A stretch of DNA of 47,298 nucleotides from Bacteroidota bacterium (GTDB lineage: Bacteria; Bacteroidota; Bacteroidia; Palsa-965), in contig JAAFIA010000036.1 of the NCBI GenBank assembly GCA_013298545.1, positions 1 to 47,298 of the forward strand, in the 5' to 3' direction. A program made the position numbers and the translations under genes. Below, one piece after another: positions 33,492-42,511 of the stretch. How positions within the stretch are numbered: the first letter of the stretch is position 1; every line of letters starts with the position of its first letter. The notes beneath the pieces are model-generated. The model was not told the origin of the DNA. It ran no database searches and worked only from the letters and a program-made list of their open reading frames with translations.

Positions 33492-34464
33492 ACATCCACT
33501 CGTTACGGTATTTGTCCTGTGTTACAACACAGGAAACTATGTCTGCGAAGCCTTAGCGTGTTTGCGTAAACAAACCTATGCGAACTTACAAATTCTGATT
33601 TGCGATGATGCGTCTTCGGATAATTCGGTTGCGTTGATTTCGGACTGGTTGCAACAACATGCATATCCTGCGCAATTGATCCGCAACAAAAAAAATCTGG
33701 GTTTAACCGCTGTTTTTAATCTGTTACTGAAAGAAGCCAAAGGCGAATACATTACGTGGCTTTCTGATGATAAATGGGCTGATGATCGTGTTGCAAAATG
33801 CGTTACGGCTTTTCAAGCATTGCCCGATTCGGTTGGTGTTTTATTTGGCAACATGACCATCATTGATGCACAAAGCAAACGCGGCGATTTGCGATCTCCG
33901 CAACAAACGTTACTGTGGTTGCAACATCCCGAAGCAAATCGCTTGCAATGCGCAGCAGAAGAACAGGTAATTCTAGATGGTGCGTGGGTGCAACAAGTGC
34001 TGTTTTGGAAATGTTTTGTTCCTGCGCCTTCGGTAACCGTGCGCGCAAGCATCTATACGCGTGCAGGCAAGTACGACGAATCGATTGCAATTGAAGATTT
34101 AGATTGTTGGTTGCGCACAGCTTCGCATTTCGATTTTTGTTATTGGAATACGGAGCTTGCAGAGTATCGCTTGCATGAATCGAATTTCAGTTCGGGCAAA
34201 AGTGATCGTTACTTGATTGCACTTGCCGCAATTTTAGAAAAACACCAAAACCTCGCAAAAGGCTTGGCTGTTGCTGCCATGCACCGACACATTCGGGAAG
34301 AGGCGTACCGCGTTATGCATAATTTACTGAATGCCGGAATGCGTAAACAAGCGCAACAGGTTTTTCAGCAATACTATCTGCCTCACCGTCAGGGAACTTG
34401 GACGGAACAAAAAGAAACTTTAAAAATTAGATTGCGTTTTTTGCGATCTTTCGTCGGTTTATGA
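33484..34464 (+). CDS. Glycosyltransferase family 2
   Basis: A 326-residue protein starting MPEHPLVTVF. The GT-A opening is VFVLCYNTGNYVCEAL with the nucleotide-binding Asp pair in ICDDASSDNS, and the acceptor/metal region is ITWLSDDKWADD (the DxD-type position). It would add one sugar to the growing glycan at the cytoplasmic membrane face. Sugar specificity is not readable. It overlaps genes on both sides by 4-8 bp. Confidence 0.87.
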   Translation: MPEHPLVTVFVLCYNTGNYVCEALACLRKQTYANLQILICDDASSDNSVALISDWLQQHAYPAQLIRNKKNLGLTAVFNLLLKEAKGEYITWLSDDKWADDRVAKCVTAFQALPDSVGVLFGNMTIIDAQSKRGDLRSPQQTLLWLQHPEANRLQCAAEEQVILDGAWVQQVLFWKCFVPAPSVTVRASIYTRAGKYDESIAIEDLDCWLRTASHFDFCYWNTELAEYRLHESNFSSGKSDRYLIALAAILEKHQNLAKGLAVAAMHRHIREEAYRVMHNLLNAGMRKQAQQVFQQYYLPHRQGTWTEQKETLKIRLRFLRSFVGL

Positions 34465-35399
34465 CTGCACTGAGTATCATCATGCCGACTGTGCGCCGTG
34501 GAGAATTGCTCTACAGCGTGTTGCGTCCTGCGCTAAAAGCTACGAAGGCGATTGGTGCTGAGTTTATTTTGGTCAACGATAAAAAAGATTCGGATTTGGT
34601 ATTGCCGGAAGAATTTTCGGGTATTCAGGTGAGCAACAGTTCGGGATCGGGAGCAGCAGCAGCGCGTAATCATGGTGCTTCGTTGGCGCAAGGCAAATTG
34701 TTGTTGTTCATTGACGATGATATTCAGATTGAGCCGCAGCATTTGCAGTTGACGTTAGCACTTCATGAAACGCATGCCAATTCGTGTTTTAATCTGAATT
34801 GGAAATATCCCGATGAGGTGATGGGTTATTGCAGAAGTATTGCCTTTGGTCGTTTTTTAATTCATACCGGATTGATCGATTACCGCGGTTGGGTTCCGCA
34901 TCTTCCGTGGCGAAGCGATGCGATTTTTGAGGCCGATCGGTTGGCGGCATTTTATTTTTCGATTGAAGCGGAGGCATTTCGTGCGGCGGGGGGATTCAAC
35001 ATTGCATTTACACGCCAAGCGGTTGAAGACGATGAATTTTCGTTTCGTCTGCGCGAACGGGGCATGCGTCTCTATATTGAACCACGGTACTTCGTACTGC
35101 ACAACGAATTGGATAAAATTGATTTGTACAGCCGTTTGAATCGCCTAAAAACAGGGGCTTTCAACAAACGTCAAGCGCATGAAATGGGTTTACCTGGGTA
35201 CGAAACGACATACAGTACATTCAAAAAAATAGTTTATCCAATTTGCTCCGCATTGAAATCGGTCTTGCTTTTTCATGCCGCGTTTTTTTCAAAATTTCGC
35301 TTGCTCGATTTTGCCTACCGAAAAGTGGTGCATGTCTTAATTGGTACTGCTATTTATGAAGGATATTACCGCCGCGATGCGGAAGTCTTTGTTCGGTAA
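34461..35399 (+). CDS. Glycosyltransferase family 2
   Basis: A 312-residue GT-A protein. The start MTALSIIMPTVRRGELLYSV is followed by ARNHGASLAQGKLLLFIDDD (DxD-type metal site) and a VEDDEFSFRLRERG block near residue 195, typical for the catalytic-acid region. No membrane segment beyond weak hydrophobicity near the C-terminus. It overlaps the previous gene by 4 bp. Its position after the Fdt genes suggests it could use the amino-deoxy sugar, but this is only positional inference. Confidence 0.85.
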   Translation: MTALSIIMPTVRRGELLYSVLRPALKATKAIGAEFILVNDKKDSDLVLPEEFSGIQVSNSSGSGAAAARNHGASLAQGKLLLFIDDDIQIEPQHLQLTLALHETHANSCFNLNWKYPDEVMGYCRSIAFGRFLIHTGLIDYRGWVPHLPWRSDAIFEADRLAAFYFSIEAEAFRAAGGFNIAFTRQAVEDDEFSFRLRERGMRLYIEPRYFVLHNELDKIDLYSRLNRLKTGAFNKRQAHEMGLPGYETTYSTFKKIVYPICSALKSVLLFHAAFFSKFRLLDFAYRKVVHVLIGTAIYEGYYRRDAEVFVR

Positions 35400-35418
35400 T
35401 TCGCTGCTGCATTATTGT

Positions 35419-35426
35419 TATTTTTG
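35419..35426 (+). promoter_or_regulatory. TAnnTTTG promoter element, 6 nt before the ATG
   Basis: TATTTTTG, then six bases (AGCGTT), then the ATG at 35433. An internal promoter inside the polysaccharide locus. Confidence 0.6.
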
Positions 35427-35432
35427 AGCGTT

Positions 35433-36668
35433 ATGCCCGACGAAAAATCTACCCGTTCCATTCTGATTTTTTCACAAAACAGTTTCCGCGATCCGTTGTT
35501 TTACGGAACCGTGATTGTGTATTTGAAAGCAATCAATCAGCCTAAACGGTATGCATTTCATGTCATCAGTTACGAGCAACCAGAATTTGTACGGAGTGCT
35601 GAAGAGGAAAAACAACTTGACGAAGAACTTGCAACCTATGGCATTTACCGTTATCCGCTAACTTGGGGCGCGGGAAGCTTGGTGCGTAAGCTGCGCGAAT
35701 TGTTTCAAGGATTTTTTCTCGCGCGGCGCATTGCCAAACAATACAACTGCAATTCGATTTTTGCCTTGGCCAATATCGCAGGAGCATTCTCGTACATCAT
35801 TTCCAAATTCACCGGACTCAAGTGCATTGTCTTTACATACGAGCCGCACAGCGAGTTTATGCGCGATTGTGGTGTTTGGAGTGAGAAAAGCTTGAAATAC
35901 AAATTACTGCATTACCTCGAACGTAAAATGGGTGTTGGTTCTGCTTATATCGCAACAGGTACAACGCACATGGTTGAGCGGTTGAAAGAATGGAAATCGC
36001 GCGCTAAAGTGTATCGCGTTCCGTCGTGCATTGACGAAAATCTATTTGTCTTTCATCCCGAAAAGCGTACAGCTATTCGGCAGCAGTTAAACATCGGCGA
36101 ACGTCCCGTATTTATCTATGCCGGAAAATTTGGCGATTTATACTACAAGGAAGAAATTGCTTTTTTGTGCGCGGGTATTCAGAAACTGTATGCTGATGCT
36201 TTCTTTATCATCTTAACGCCTAATCCGCACAACGAAATTGAAGCCATGTTTCGCAAAGCCGAAATTGCGGCAACGGATGTTTGGATTGGTCGTTGTCAGT
36301 TGCAAGAAATGCCGCACTGGCTTTCGGCGGCGGATATGGGCATTGTGGCTGTTCCGCCACTTCCTTCACAAAAATTTCGTTCTCCCATCAAAGTTGGCGA
36401 ATACTTGGCTTGCGGCTTGCCATACCTTGTTTGTAAAGGTGTTTCGGAAGATGATCGTTGGGCAACAAAATACAACGTGGGTGTCGTTTTGAATGATTTT
36501 ACACCAGAAGCAATCCTCAACAACCGCGAACAAATTGACCAGTTGTTGCAAACGCCTAAAACTGATTTACGTGCGCGCTGCCGCGAAACGGGCATTGCTT
36601 ACCGCAGCAAAAAAATTGCCGTTCAGGCCTTCAGCGAAATTTTTAACGAATTGTATCCGCAAGCATGA
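35433..36668 (+). CDS. Glycosyltransferase, GT-B fold (GT4-like)
   Basis: A 411-residue protein starting MPDEKSTRS. The N-terminal Rossmann half has SILIFSQNSFRDPLFYGTV. The C-terminal half has the donor-binding strand RPVFIYAGKFGDLYYK, a MPHWLSAADMGIVAVPP block, and a RSPIKVGEYLACGLPYLV motif corresponding to the conserved E-x7-E region of GT4 enzymes. It likely acts in the cytoplasm on the lipid-linked glycan. It has its own promoter-like element and overlaps the following gene by 4 bp. Confidence 0.85.
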   Translation: MPDEKSTRSILIFSQNSFRDPLFYGTVIVYLKAINQPKRYAFHVISYEQPEFVRSAEEEKQLDEELATYGIYRYPLTWGAGSLVRKLRELFQGFFLARRIAKQYNCNSIFALANIAGAFSYIISKFTGLKCIVFTYEPHSEFMRDCGVWSEKSLKYKLLHYLERKMGVGSAYIATGTTHMVERLKEWKSRAKVYRVPSCIDENLFVFHPEKRTAIRQQLNIGERPVFIYAGKFGDLYYKEEIAFLCAGIQKLYADAFFIILTPNPHNEIEAMFRKAEIAATDVWIGRCQLQEMPHWLSAADMGIVAVPPLPSQKFRSPIKVGEYLACGLPYLVCKGVSEDDRWATKYNVGVVLNDFTPEAILNNREQIDQLLQTPKTDLRARCRETGIAYRSKKIAVQAFSEIFNELYPQA

Positions 36669-37549
36669 ATCCATTGGTAAGCATCGTTGTACCCGCATAC
36701 AATGCAGCACTATGGATTGCCGAGACCATACGCGCTGTTCAAGCACAAACCTATCAAAACTGGGAATTGTTGGTGGTTGACGACGGCTCTACGGATGATA
36801 CTGCAAACGTAGTCCAAGCATTTTTAACCGATTCGCGTGTGAGCCTGATTCGACAAAAAAACGCAGGCGTTTCGCAAGCGCGTAATGCAGGAATAACGCA
36901 AGCGCGTGGAGCCTACATCGCCTTCCTCGATGCCGATGATTGGTGGCTTCCCACGAATCTCGAACGAAAAGTTGCCGTGCTGAATTTGCCAGAAATTGAT
37001 TTTGTCTTTTGCGATATGCTGCGCTTCTTTGAACGTTCGCAAACATATTCCAAGTCTGAAAACGGAAGTGATGAAAACATGCTAGAACATTTATTGCTCT
37101 GGGATCGCGAAGTTATACCGGGCATTCCGAGTAATGTCATGATCAAACGTCATTGCTTCGAGTCGGGCGGCTTACGTTTTGATCCACAATTTTCGACGGC
37201 AGCCGATCAAGACTTTGCCTTTCATTTGGCAAGTCAGTTTCGCGGAAAACGGATTGCCGAAGCCTTAGTGGTTTACCGCATTTTACCAGAAAGCATGAGT
37301 AGAAATATTGCGCGCTTAGAGTCAGATCATCTTGGTGTATATCGTAAAGCTGCGGCAATGGGTATATTCAAATCAGGCTTTTTTAAACGTCGGTGTTTTG
37401 GCAATTTGTATGTCATGCTTGCCGGAAATTGGTGGGTTCAGGGCAATAACAAAAAACGAAGCCTCTGGTTTATGTTGCGCGCGGTATGCATTCATCCTCC
37501 CGTTTTGGTTAATTTAGTACCCAAACTTTTTCGAAGAAATCATTCATGA
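36665..37549 (+). CDS. Glycosyltransferase family 2
   Basis: A 294-residue GT-A enzyme. VSIVVPAYNAALWIAETI, LLVVDDGSTDDT and the metal site AYIAFLDADDWWLP are all intact, and AADQDFAFHL carries the later acidic residues. These are the canonical motifs, so catalysis is expected. ATGA overlap with the previous and next genes puts it in the same operon as galE. Confidence 0.9.
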   Translation: MNPLVSIVVPAYNAALWIAETIRAVQAQTYQNWELLVVDDGSTDDTANVVQAFLTDSRVSLIRQKNAGVSQARNAGITQARGAYIAFLDADDWWLPTNLERKVAVLNLPEIDFVFCDMLRFFERSQTYSKSENGSDENMLEHLLLWDREVIPGIPSNVMIKRHCFESGGLRFDPQFSTAADQDFAFHLASQFRGKRIAEALVVYRILPESMSRNIARLESDHLGVYRKAAAMGIFKSGFFKRRCFGNLYVMLAGNWWVQGNNKKRSLWFMLRAVCIHPPVLVNLVPKLFRRNHS

Positions 37550-38583
37550 GCAATCGTCCCTTAATTCTTGTTACCGGAGGTGCCGGCTATATCGGATCGC
37601 ATACCATTATTGAATTGCTCGCATCGGGCTTTGATGTAGTCTCTGCCGATAATTACGCCAATTCATCAGCCCGTACTTACGAACGCATTCAACAGATTAC
37701 AGGAATAACCGTTGATCACGAAGAAGTTGATTTGAATCAATACGAAAATTGCAAACGTATTTTTGAAAAATATCCACGCATCTCGGGCATCATTCATTTT
37801 GCGGCCTTCAAATCGGTTCCCGAATCGGTTGCCAATCCTTATTCCTATTACTCCAACAATTTGGGAAGCCTGCTACATTTACTGAAATGTGCCGAGACGT
37901 TTGCTGTCAACCAGTTTATTTTTTCTTCATCGTGTTCTGTTTACGGCAATATCCAATCCTTGCCCGTGAGCGAACAAACACCATTGAATGCCGTTGAATC
38001 GCCTTATGCAGCTACGAAACTGATGGGCGAAACGATCTTGCGCGATTGTGTATTGGCCTCCGAAAAGTTACGTGGTATTGCGCTGCGTTATTTCAATCCT
38101 GCTGGCGCGCACCCCACGGCACTAAACGGCGAACTACCGATCAACGCGCCTAACAACCTGGTTCCGGTTATCACCCGAACGGCCATGGGTTTGATTCCGT
38201 CGTTTACAGTTTTTGGAAGCGATTACGACACGCGCGACGGTACGTGCATTCGTGATTACATTCATGTGTGCGACATTGCTCGAGCGCATGTGATGGCTTT
38301 ACAAGCCTTGCAGGAAAACAAGATTACAACACGTTTCGATTTATTCAATCTCGGTTCGGGAAATGGCGTTACGGTACTCGAAGCCATTCAATCGTTTGAA
38401 AAAATGAGTGGTATTAAACCCAACTACAAACTTGGCGAACGGCGGGCAGGTGATGTAATGGCTATTTTTTCTGATTCTTCCAAAGCAGCAACAATCCTCA
38501 ACTGGCAACCGCGTCATTCGCTCGATGAAATGATGGATAGTGCATGGAAATGGGAATTGCAGTTGGCCAAAGAACGTGTTTGA
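37546..38583 (+). CDS. galE: UDP-glucose 4-epimerase
   Basis: A 345-residue extended SDR. VTGGAGYIGSHT (NAD-binding), ADNYANSS, SSSCSVYG and the catalytic SPYAATK (Y-x3-K) are all present, with the LRYFNPAGAHP block that is diagnostic for GalE and a GTCIRDYIHVCDIARAH block. It interconverts UDP-glucose and UDP-galactose (or the HexNAc forms), supplying galactose for the locus; galactose would be a fitting acceptor for the GT11 fucosyltransferase. The next gene converges on it, 7 bp away. Confidence 0.92.
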   Translation: MSNRPLILVTGGAGYIGSHTIIELLASGFDVVSADNYANSSARTYERIQQITGITVDHEEVDLNQYENCKRIFEKYPRISGIIHFAAFKSVPESVANPYSYYSNNLGSLLHLLKCAETFAVNQFIFSSSCSVYGNIQSLPVSEQTPLNAVESPYAATKLMGETILRDCVLASEKLRGIALRYFNPAGAHPTALNGELPINAPNNLVPVITRTAMGLIPSFTVFGSDYDTRDGTCIRDYIHVCDIARAHVMALQALQENKITTRFDLFNLGSGNGVTVLEAIQSFEKMSGIKPNYKLGERRAGDVMAIFSDSSKAATILNWQPRHSLDEMMDSAWKWELQLAKERV

Positions 38584-38590
38584 TTTTTTG

Positions 38591-39970
38591 TCAAGACACC
38601 TTCACGCGACTTGTTTTGTCTGTTTTCTTATGCTGCATGTAATAAAATAAAATCACCAAACTGCTGATGTAGAATGGCAGTAATGGAATTTTATACCGCA
38701 CCAAGGCCCCGAAATTTGCAGTCGTTAAGCCAACCGAAAACGAGAAGAGAATAGCAAACGACAAGGAGAAAAAAAGTAAGGGATTATTGAAGAGAATTTT
38801 GAAAAGTCGGAAGGTTTTAATCCGAATGAGTAAAAGGATGGTCATGCCCATCAGGAATAAATTTTCGATGGCTGAAAAAAGCATGACGACATTGCGTGTT
38901 TCCCAAATATGTGGTTTGAATAAACCTGCTGCAATAGCTGCGGGTGCTTTGGACAAAACGCCTGTTATCGATGCATCAAAATCGCCAATATCGAAATGAT
39001 TGCCGCCGTAATAATCCATGCGTAAATCGCGCTGTGTAGCAACAGCTGTATCGAGCAACTTATCGAGTGCAAATTTCGACATGGAACCGCCGAGCGAAGA
39101 TAAAATCAACAAACCGCCACCAATTGAAACCAGATAAATTGCAGGCAATAGCACCATTACTGTTGCTCGATTCTTAATGCGTAACAAGCGTTCGTTGAGA
39201 ACCCACATCAAACTCCCCGGAAGCAAGGTGATGAAAATATAAGGTTTCACGCCAATGATTAGTATCGAAAACAGCAGCAGGAGAAATGCGTTGAAAAGCA
39301 TGTTTTTGCGCTCGATAAAGGCTTTGAATAAAATATAGACAAACCAACAAGCGGCAGACAAACTGATCGTATCTTTCAACAAGCCCGATCCCCAAAAAGC
39401 CACCGATGGAAAGCATAAAATACCTAAAGCTAATGGCCGCGATAAATGAGGATAATAGGAACAAAACAAACGGTACAAACGCCATAAACCAAAATACGAA
39501 ACCCAGCTAAACAGCACCGAAGCAATCAGAAAACTTTTTGAACCTAGAATGATAAATGGTGTGATGATGCGAATCACAAACATTGCCCGTGGATCGTAAT
39601 ACATGTAGGGAAGCGGATAACCCGTTGTGCCATCGAACAAAGACATTTTCTCTGGTGTAGCTTCGCCAAAGAGTACAGCAAAAAAATCGGCCGGATTTTT
39701 CCAAAACAAATTGGTTAAGGCTAAACCATTCTCGTAATAACTTGTTGTATCGCCTCCCGGATAGTAGAAAATATAAATACAGCAGAACGCAACAGCGGCA
39801 AAAATTTTAATCCACAAGCCCGTCAAATACCACTTATAATCGGGCGAAATCCGCATCATTTTTTCCTTGTAACGCCACGAAATGAAATAGATGAACGGCA
39901 AATAAAAGCAGAGCAGCAAAAACTCCCAAAGCTCGATTGTGATATAGCCGAAATACTCTGTCCTTACCAT
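38591..39970 (-). CDS. Polytopic membrane protein, possible polymerase or glycosyl-carrier enzyme
   Basis: A 459-residue protein with roughly ten to twelve hydrophobic helices. A luminal-type loop begins with YYPGGDTTSYYENG; another contains WGSGLLKDTISL. The arrangement resembles Wzy-type polymerases or GT-C enzymes of Bacteroidota, but no decisive motif is seen. It lies convergent to the polysaccharide locus, its start overlaps the end of the PAP2 gene by 7 bp, and both probably share a transcript. Confidence 0.6.
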   Translation of the reverse strand: MVRTEYFGYITIELWEFLLLCFYLPFIYFISWRYKEKMMRISPDYKWYLTGLWIKIFAAVAFCCIYIFYYPGGDTTSYYENGLALTNLFWKNPADFFAVLFGEATPEKMSLFDGTTGYPLPYMYYDPRAMFVIRIITPFIILGSKSFLIASVLFSWVSYFGLWRLYRLFCSYYPHLSRPLALGILCFPSVAFWGSGLLKDTISLSAACWFVYILFKAFIERKNMLFNAFLLLLFSILIIGVKPYIFITLLPGSLMWVLNERLLRIKNRATVMVLLPAIYLVSIGGGLLILSSLGGSMSKFALDKLLDTAVATQRDLRMDYYGGNHFDIGDFDASITGVLSKAPAAIAAGLFKPHIWETRNVVMLFSAIENLFLMGMTILLLIRIKTFRLFKILFNNPLLFFSLSFAILFSFSVGLTTANFGALVRYKIPLLPFYISSLVILFYYMQHKKTDKTSRVKVS

Positions 39971-40575
39971 TTCGCAGTTGTTTTAATGGCCATGTGTTTG
40001 TCAAACACATCGGGCAAGAAACGTTTAAGCAATTGGGCAAATAAGCCATAGAGCAATAAGGCCCATAGACATCCAGACAACGTACCGGTTAGCACATCGA
40101 GCGGATAATGAACGCCTTGGTAGATGCGGCTCCAAGAAACCAAGAACGACCAGAAAAAAAGCAACAAAGCCCAGCGGTTATTTTTTTTGTTACGCAGCAA
40201 AAGCCAGAGAAACAACGCCGCAGCTGCACTGTTTGCGGCATGGCCAGAATAAAACCCATATCGCCCACCACAGCCATCGGGCGTAATAATTTGATTATTG
40301 ATTGCTGTATTGTAGCAAGGTCGTTCGCGCTTGATGTTGCGTTTGAAATAATTTGCTGTTTGGTCTGTACTCAAAATCAAAAACCCGAATGCGAGAATGG
40401 GAAGCCAACATTGTTTTCCCCAAACACGCCAAAGTACAAAGGCCATAAAAACATAAAGCGGAATAAAAGCGCCACGGCTAGAGAACACACTCGCACACAC
40501 ATCGAAAAAGCTATTCCGACAGTGGTGAATGCTCAAAAAAACTTCCGTATCCCAATGGATCAAACTTTCCAGCAT
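39964..40575 (-). CDS. PAP2-family membrane phosphatase
   Basis: A 203-residue protein starting MLESLIHWD. The three phosphatase motifs are intact: KRNIKRERP (Kx6RP), SGHAANSAA (PSGH-like) and SRIYQGVHYPLD (SRx5Hx3D). Five to six membrane helices surround them. PAP2 enzymes dephosphorylate lipid phosphates such as undecaprenyl pyrophosphate or phosphatidate; next to a glycan locus, recycling of the lipid carrier is plausible. The ATG is preceded by TATCTTTG with a 6-nt spacer. Confidence 0.88.
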   Translation of the reverse strand: MLESLIHWDTEVFLSIHHCRNSFFDVCASVFSSRGAFIPLYVFMAFVLWRVWGKQCWLPILAFGFLILSTDQTANYFKRNIKRERPCYNTAINNQIITPDGCGGRYGFYSGHAANSAAAALFLWLLLRNKKNNRWALLLFFWSFLVSWSRIYQGVHYPLDVLTGTLSGCLWALLLYGLFAQLLKRFLPDVFDKHMAIKTTAKW

Positions 40576-40581
40576 GGCGCT

Positions 40582-40589
40582 CAAAGATA
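40582..40589 (-). promoter_or_regulatory. TAnnTTTG promoter element, 6 nt before the ATG (minus strand)
   Basis: On the minus strand TATCTTTG, six bases (AGCGCC), then the PAP2 ATG at 40575. The same 6-nt spacing as three plus-strand genes. Confidence 0.6.
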
Positions 40590-40654
40590 GGTTTTATTAG
40601 GTTTTATATTTTAATTCTAGCACCGGAGTTTCGCTTTCTTTGCCCCGAAAAAAG

Positions 40655-40662
40655 TACCTTTG
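40655..40662 (+). promoter_or_regulatory. TAnnTTTG promoter element for the arginase-family gene
   Basis: TACCTTTG lies 16 bp before the ATG at 40679. A TTTG at 40639-40642 is too close (12 bp) to be a standard -33 element. Confidence 0.5.
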
Positions 40663-40678
40663 CCCCAATTTTAACGAT

Positions 40679-41740
40679 ATGACTAAAGCAGAAAAAATTG
40701 CCGCATTCGACCCGAATAGCCCGGGCGATCCAAACAGTAATTTATACGGTTTGCCATTCACGTGTGATGAAGCCGAAACAGTGGTTATTCCGGTTCCTTG
40801 GGATGTTACCGTTTCGTATAGCGACGGAACCGCCGCTGGACCAGAAGCGATTTTTGACGCATCATTTCAAGTGGATTTGATTGATCCGCTCGTGCGCGAA
40901 GCGTGGAAAGGCGGTATTGCCATGACCGAGATGCCAAATGATTTGGCACAACAAGCAGCCGAATTGCGCGAACAAGCAAAAACATACATCGACGCGCTCA
41001 TTGCAGGCGAACCAATTGATACTGATCCAAAACTCGTTCAGATTTTGGCAACCATCAACACAGCGTCTGAACAACTCAATACACACGTGCAAACTACTTG
41101 CGGGCATTGGCTCGACAAAGGAAAATGCGTGGCTTTGTTGGGCGGCGATCATAGCACACCTTACGGGTTAATGCAAGCCTTGGCCGAACGCCATGAATCG
41201 TATGCGATTCTTCAAATTGATGCGCATGCCGATTTGCGCGATGCATTTGAAGGATTCACATTTTCGCATGCCTCCATCATGTTCAACGCACTTGGTATTT
41301 CGCAGGTGAGTAAATTGGTGCAAGTTGGTATTCGCGATTTTTGCCTTGCCGAAGCGGAATTGATTGAAAATTCTAACGGACGCATCAAAACGTTTTTTGA
41401 CCGCGATCTGAAACAAGCCAGTTATACTGGAGAAACTTGGGCACAACAATGTCAACGCATTGTAGCCGAATTGCCTCAAAAAGTATATGTGAGTTTTGAT
41501 ATCGATGGACTTGATCCCAAACTTTGTCCAAATACGGGAACGCCTGTGGCTGGTGGTTTTGAGTTTGAGCAAGCGGTTTATTTACTCGAACAAGTTGTGG
41601 CTTCGGGAAAAACAATCATTGCGCTCGATTTGAACGAAGTTGCACCTGATCCGAATGGCAGTGAGTGGGACGCCAACGTCGGCGCGCGTTTGTTGTTTCG
41701 TATGTGCAATTTGATGGCACGTTCGCAAGGAAAAATTTAA
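40679..41740 (+). CDS. Arginase/agmatinase/formiminoglutamase family hydrolase
   Basis: A 353-residue protein starting MTKAEKIAAFDP. The three manganese-binding blocks are intact: LLGGDHS, QIDAHADLRDAFEG and SFDIDGLDPKLCPNTG. These are the ligands of the binuclear Mn site. The family hydrolyses guanidino or formimino groups (arginine, agmatine, formiminoglutamate); which one cannot be decided. A linker insert of about 60 residues (from MTEMPNDLAQQAAELREQA onward) is longer than in minimal agmatinases. The TrmH-like gene begins 3 bp later, suggesting cotranscription. Confidence 0.87.
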   Translation: MTKAEKIAAFDPNSPGDPNSNLYGLPFTCDEAETVVIPVPWDVTVSYSDGTAAGPEAIFDASFQVDLIDPLVREAWKGGIAMTEMPNDLAQQAAELREQAKTYIDALIAGEPIDTDPKLVQILATINTASEQLNTHVQTTCGHWLDKGKCVALLGGDHSTPYGLMQALAERHESYAILQIDAHADLRDAFEGFTFSHASIMFNALGISQVSKLVQVGIRDFCLAEAELIENSNGRIKTFFDRDLKQASYTGETWAQQCQRIVAELPQKVYVSFDIDGLDPKLCPNTGTPVAGGFEFEQAVYLLEQVVASGKTIIALDLNEVAPDPNGSEWDANVGARLLFRMCNLMARSQGKI

Positions 41741-41743
41741 CGC

Positions 41744-42433
41744 ATGGATAGAGCCACGAAACAAGCCTTGTACGATTACCTTACGGAATGTATCAGCGAT
41801 ACCCGCAAGCAAAAGTTTGAAGAGAATATCAATTGGCGTACACGGTATCTGACCATTGCGGTTGAAGATATTTACCAAACACACAATGCGAGTGCGGTCA
41901 TGCGTAGCGCAGAGTGTATGGGCATTCACGATGTGCATGTGATTGAAAATGTCAATCAATACCGACCCAATGCCGATATTGTGATGGGTGCAAATAAATG
42001 GATGAACATGATCCATTACAACGGACAAGAAGACAATACGCTGACCTGCATTCAACATCTGCGCAAGCAAGGCTATCGCATTGTGGCCACAACGCCTCAC
42101 GAAAAAGATTGTTTGATTCAAGATTTACCAATTGAGAAAGGCCCGATGGCGTTGTTTTTTGGAACAGAGCGCGAAGGAATTTCGCAAACCGTTTTTGAAC
42201 AGGCCGATGAATTTGTAAAAATTCCGATGGTTGGTTTTACCGAAAGCTATAACATTTCCGTATCGGCAGCGATCTGTATGTATGAATTGATGAAACGCCT
42301 TCGTGCATCTGACTTGCCCATTGGCTTGTCGGAAGACGAAATGTTGGACATTAAACTGAGTTGGGTAAAAGCAACCATCACGCGCCCTGATTTGATTGAG
42401 GCGGAATTTTTCAAAAACAATCCTTCACTCTAG
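41744..42433 (+). CDS. TrmH-family (SPOUT) RNA 2'-O-methyltransferase
   Basis: A 229-residue SPOUT enzyme. Motif 1 has the Asn/Arg pattern NASAVMRSAE, motif 2 is LFFGTEREGIS, and motif 3 is IPMVGFTESYNISVSAAICMYEL, forming the knotted SAM site. The N-terminal helical part and short C-terminal extension match TrmH, which methylates G18 of tRNA. TrmL or RlmB activity cannot be excluded. Start 3 bp after the arginase-family gene. Confidence 0.87.
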   Translation: MDRATKQALYDYLTECISDTRKQKFEENINWRTRYLTIAVEDIYQTHNASAVMRSAECMGIHDVHVIENVNQYRPNADIVMGANKWMNMIHYNGQEDNTLTCIQHLRKQGYRIVATTPHEKDCLIQDLPIEKGPMALFFGTEREGISQTVFEQADEFVKIPMVGFTESYNISVSAAICMYELMKRLRASDLPIGLSEDEMLDIKLSWVKATITRPDLIEAEFFKNNPSL

Positions 42434-42511
42434 TTGTTAAGCAATTAGTCTTAACTTTAAATACGGCATAAACGTTTATCCGTTAAGCTAATTTCAAATA
42501 CATATCAACGA

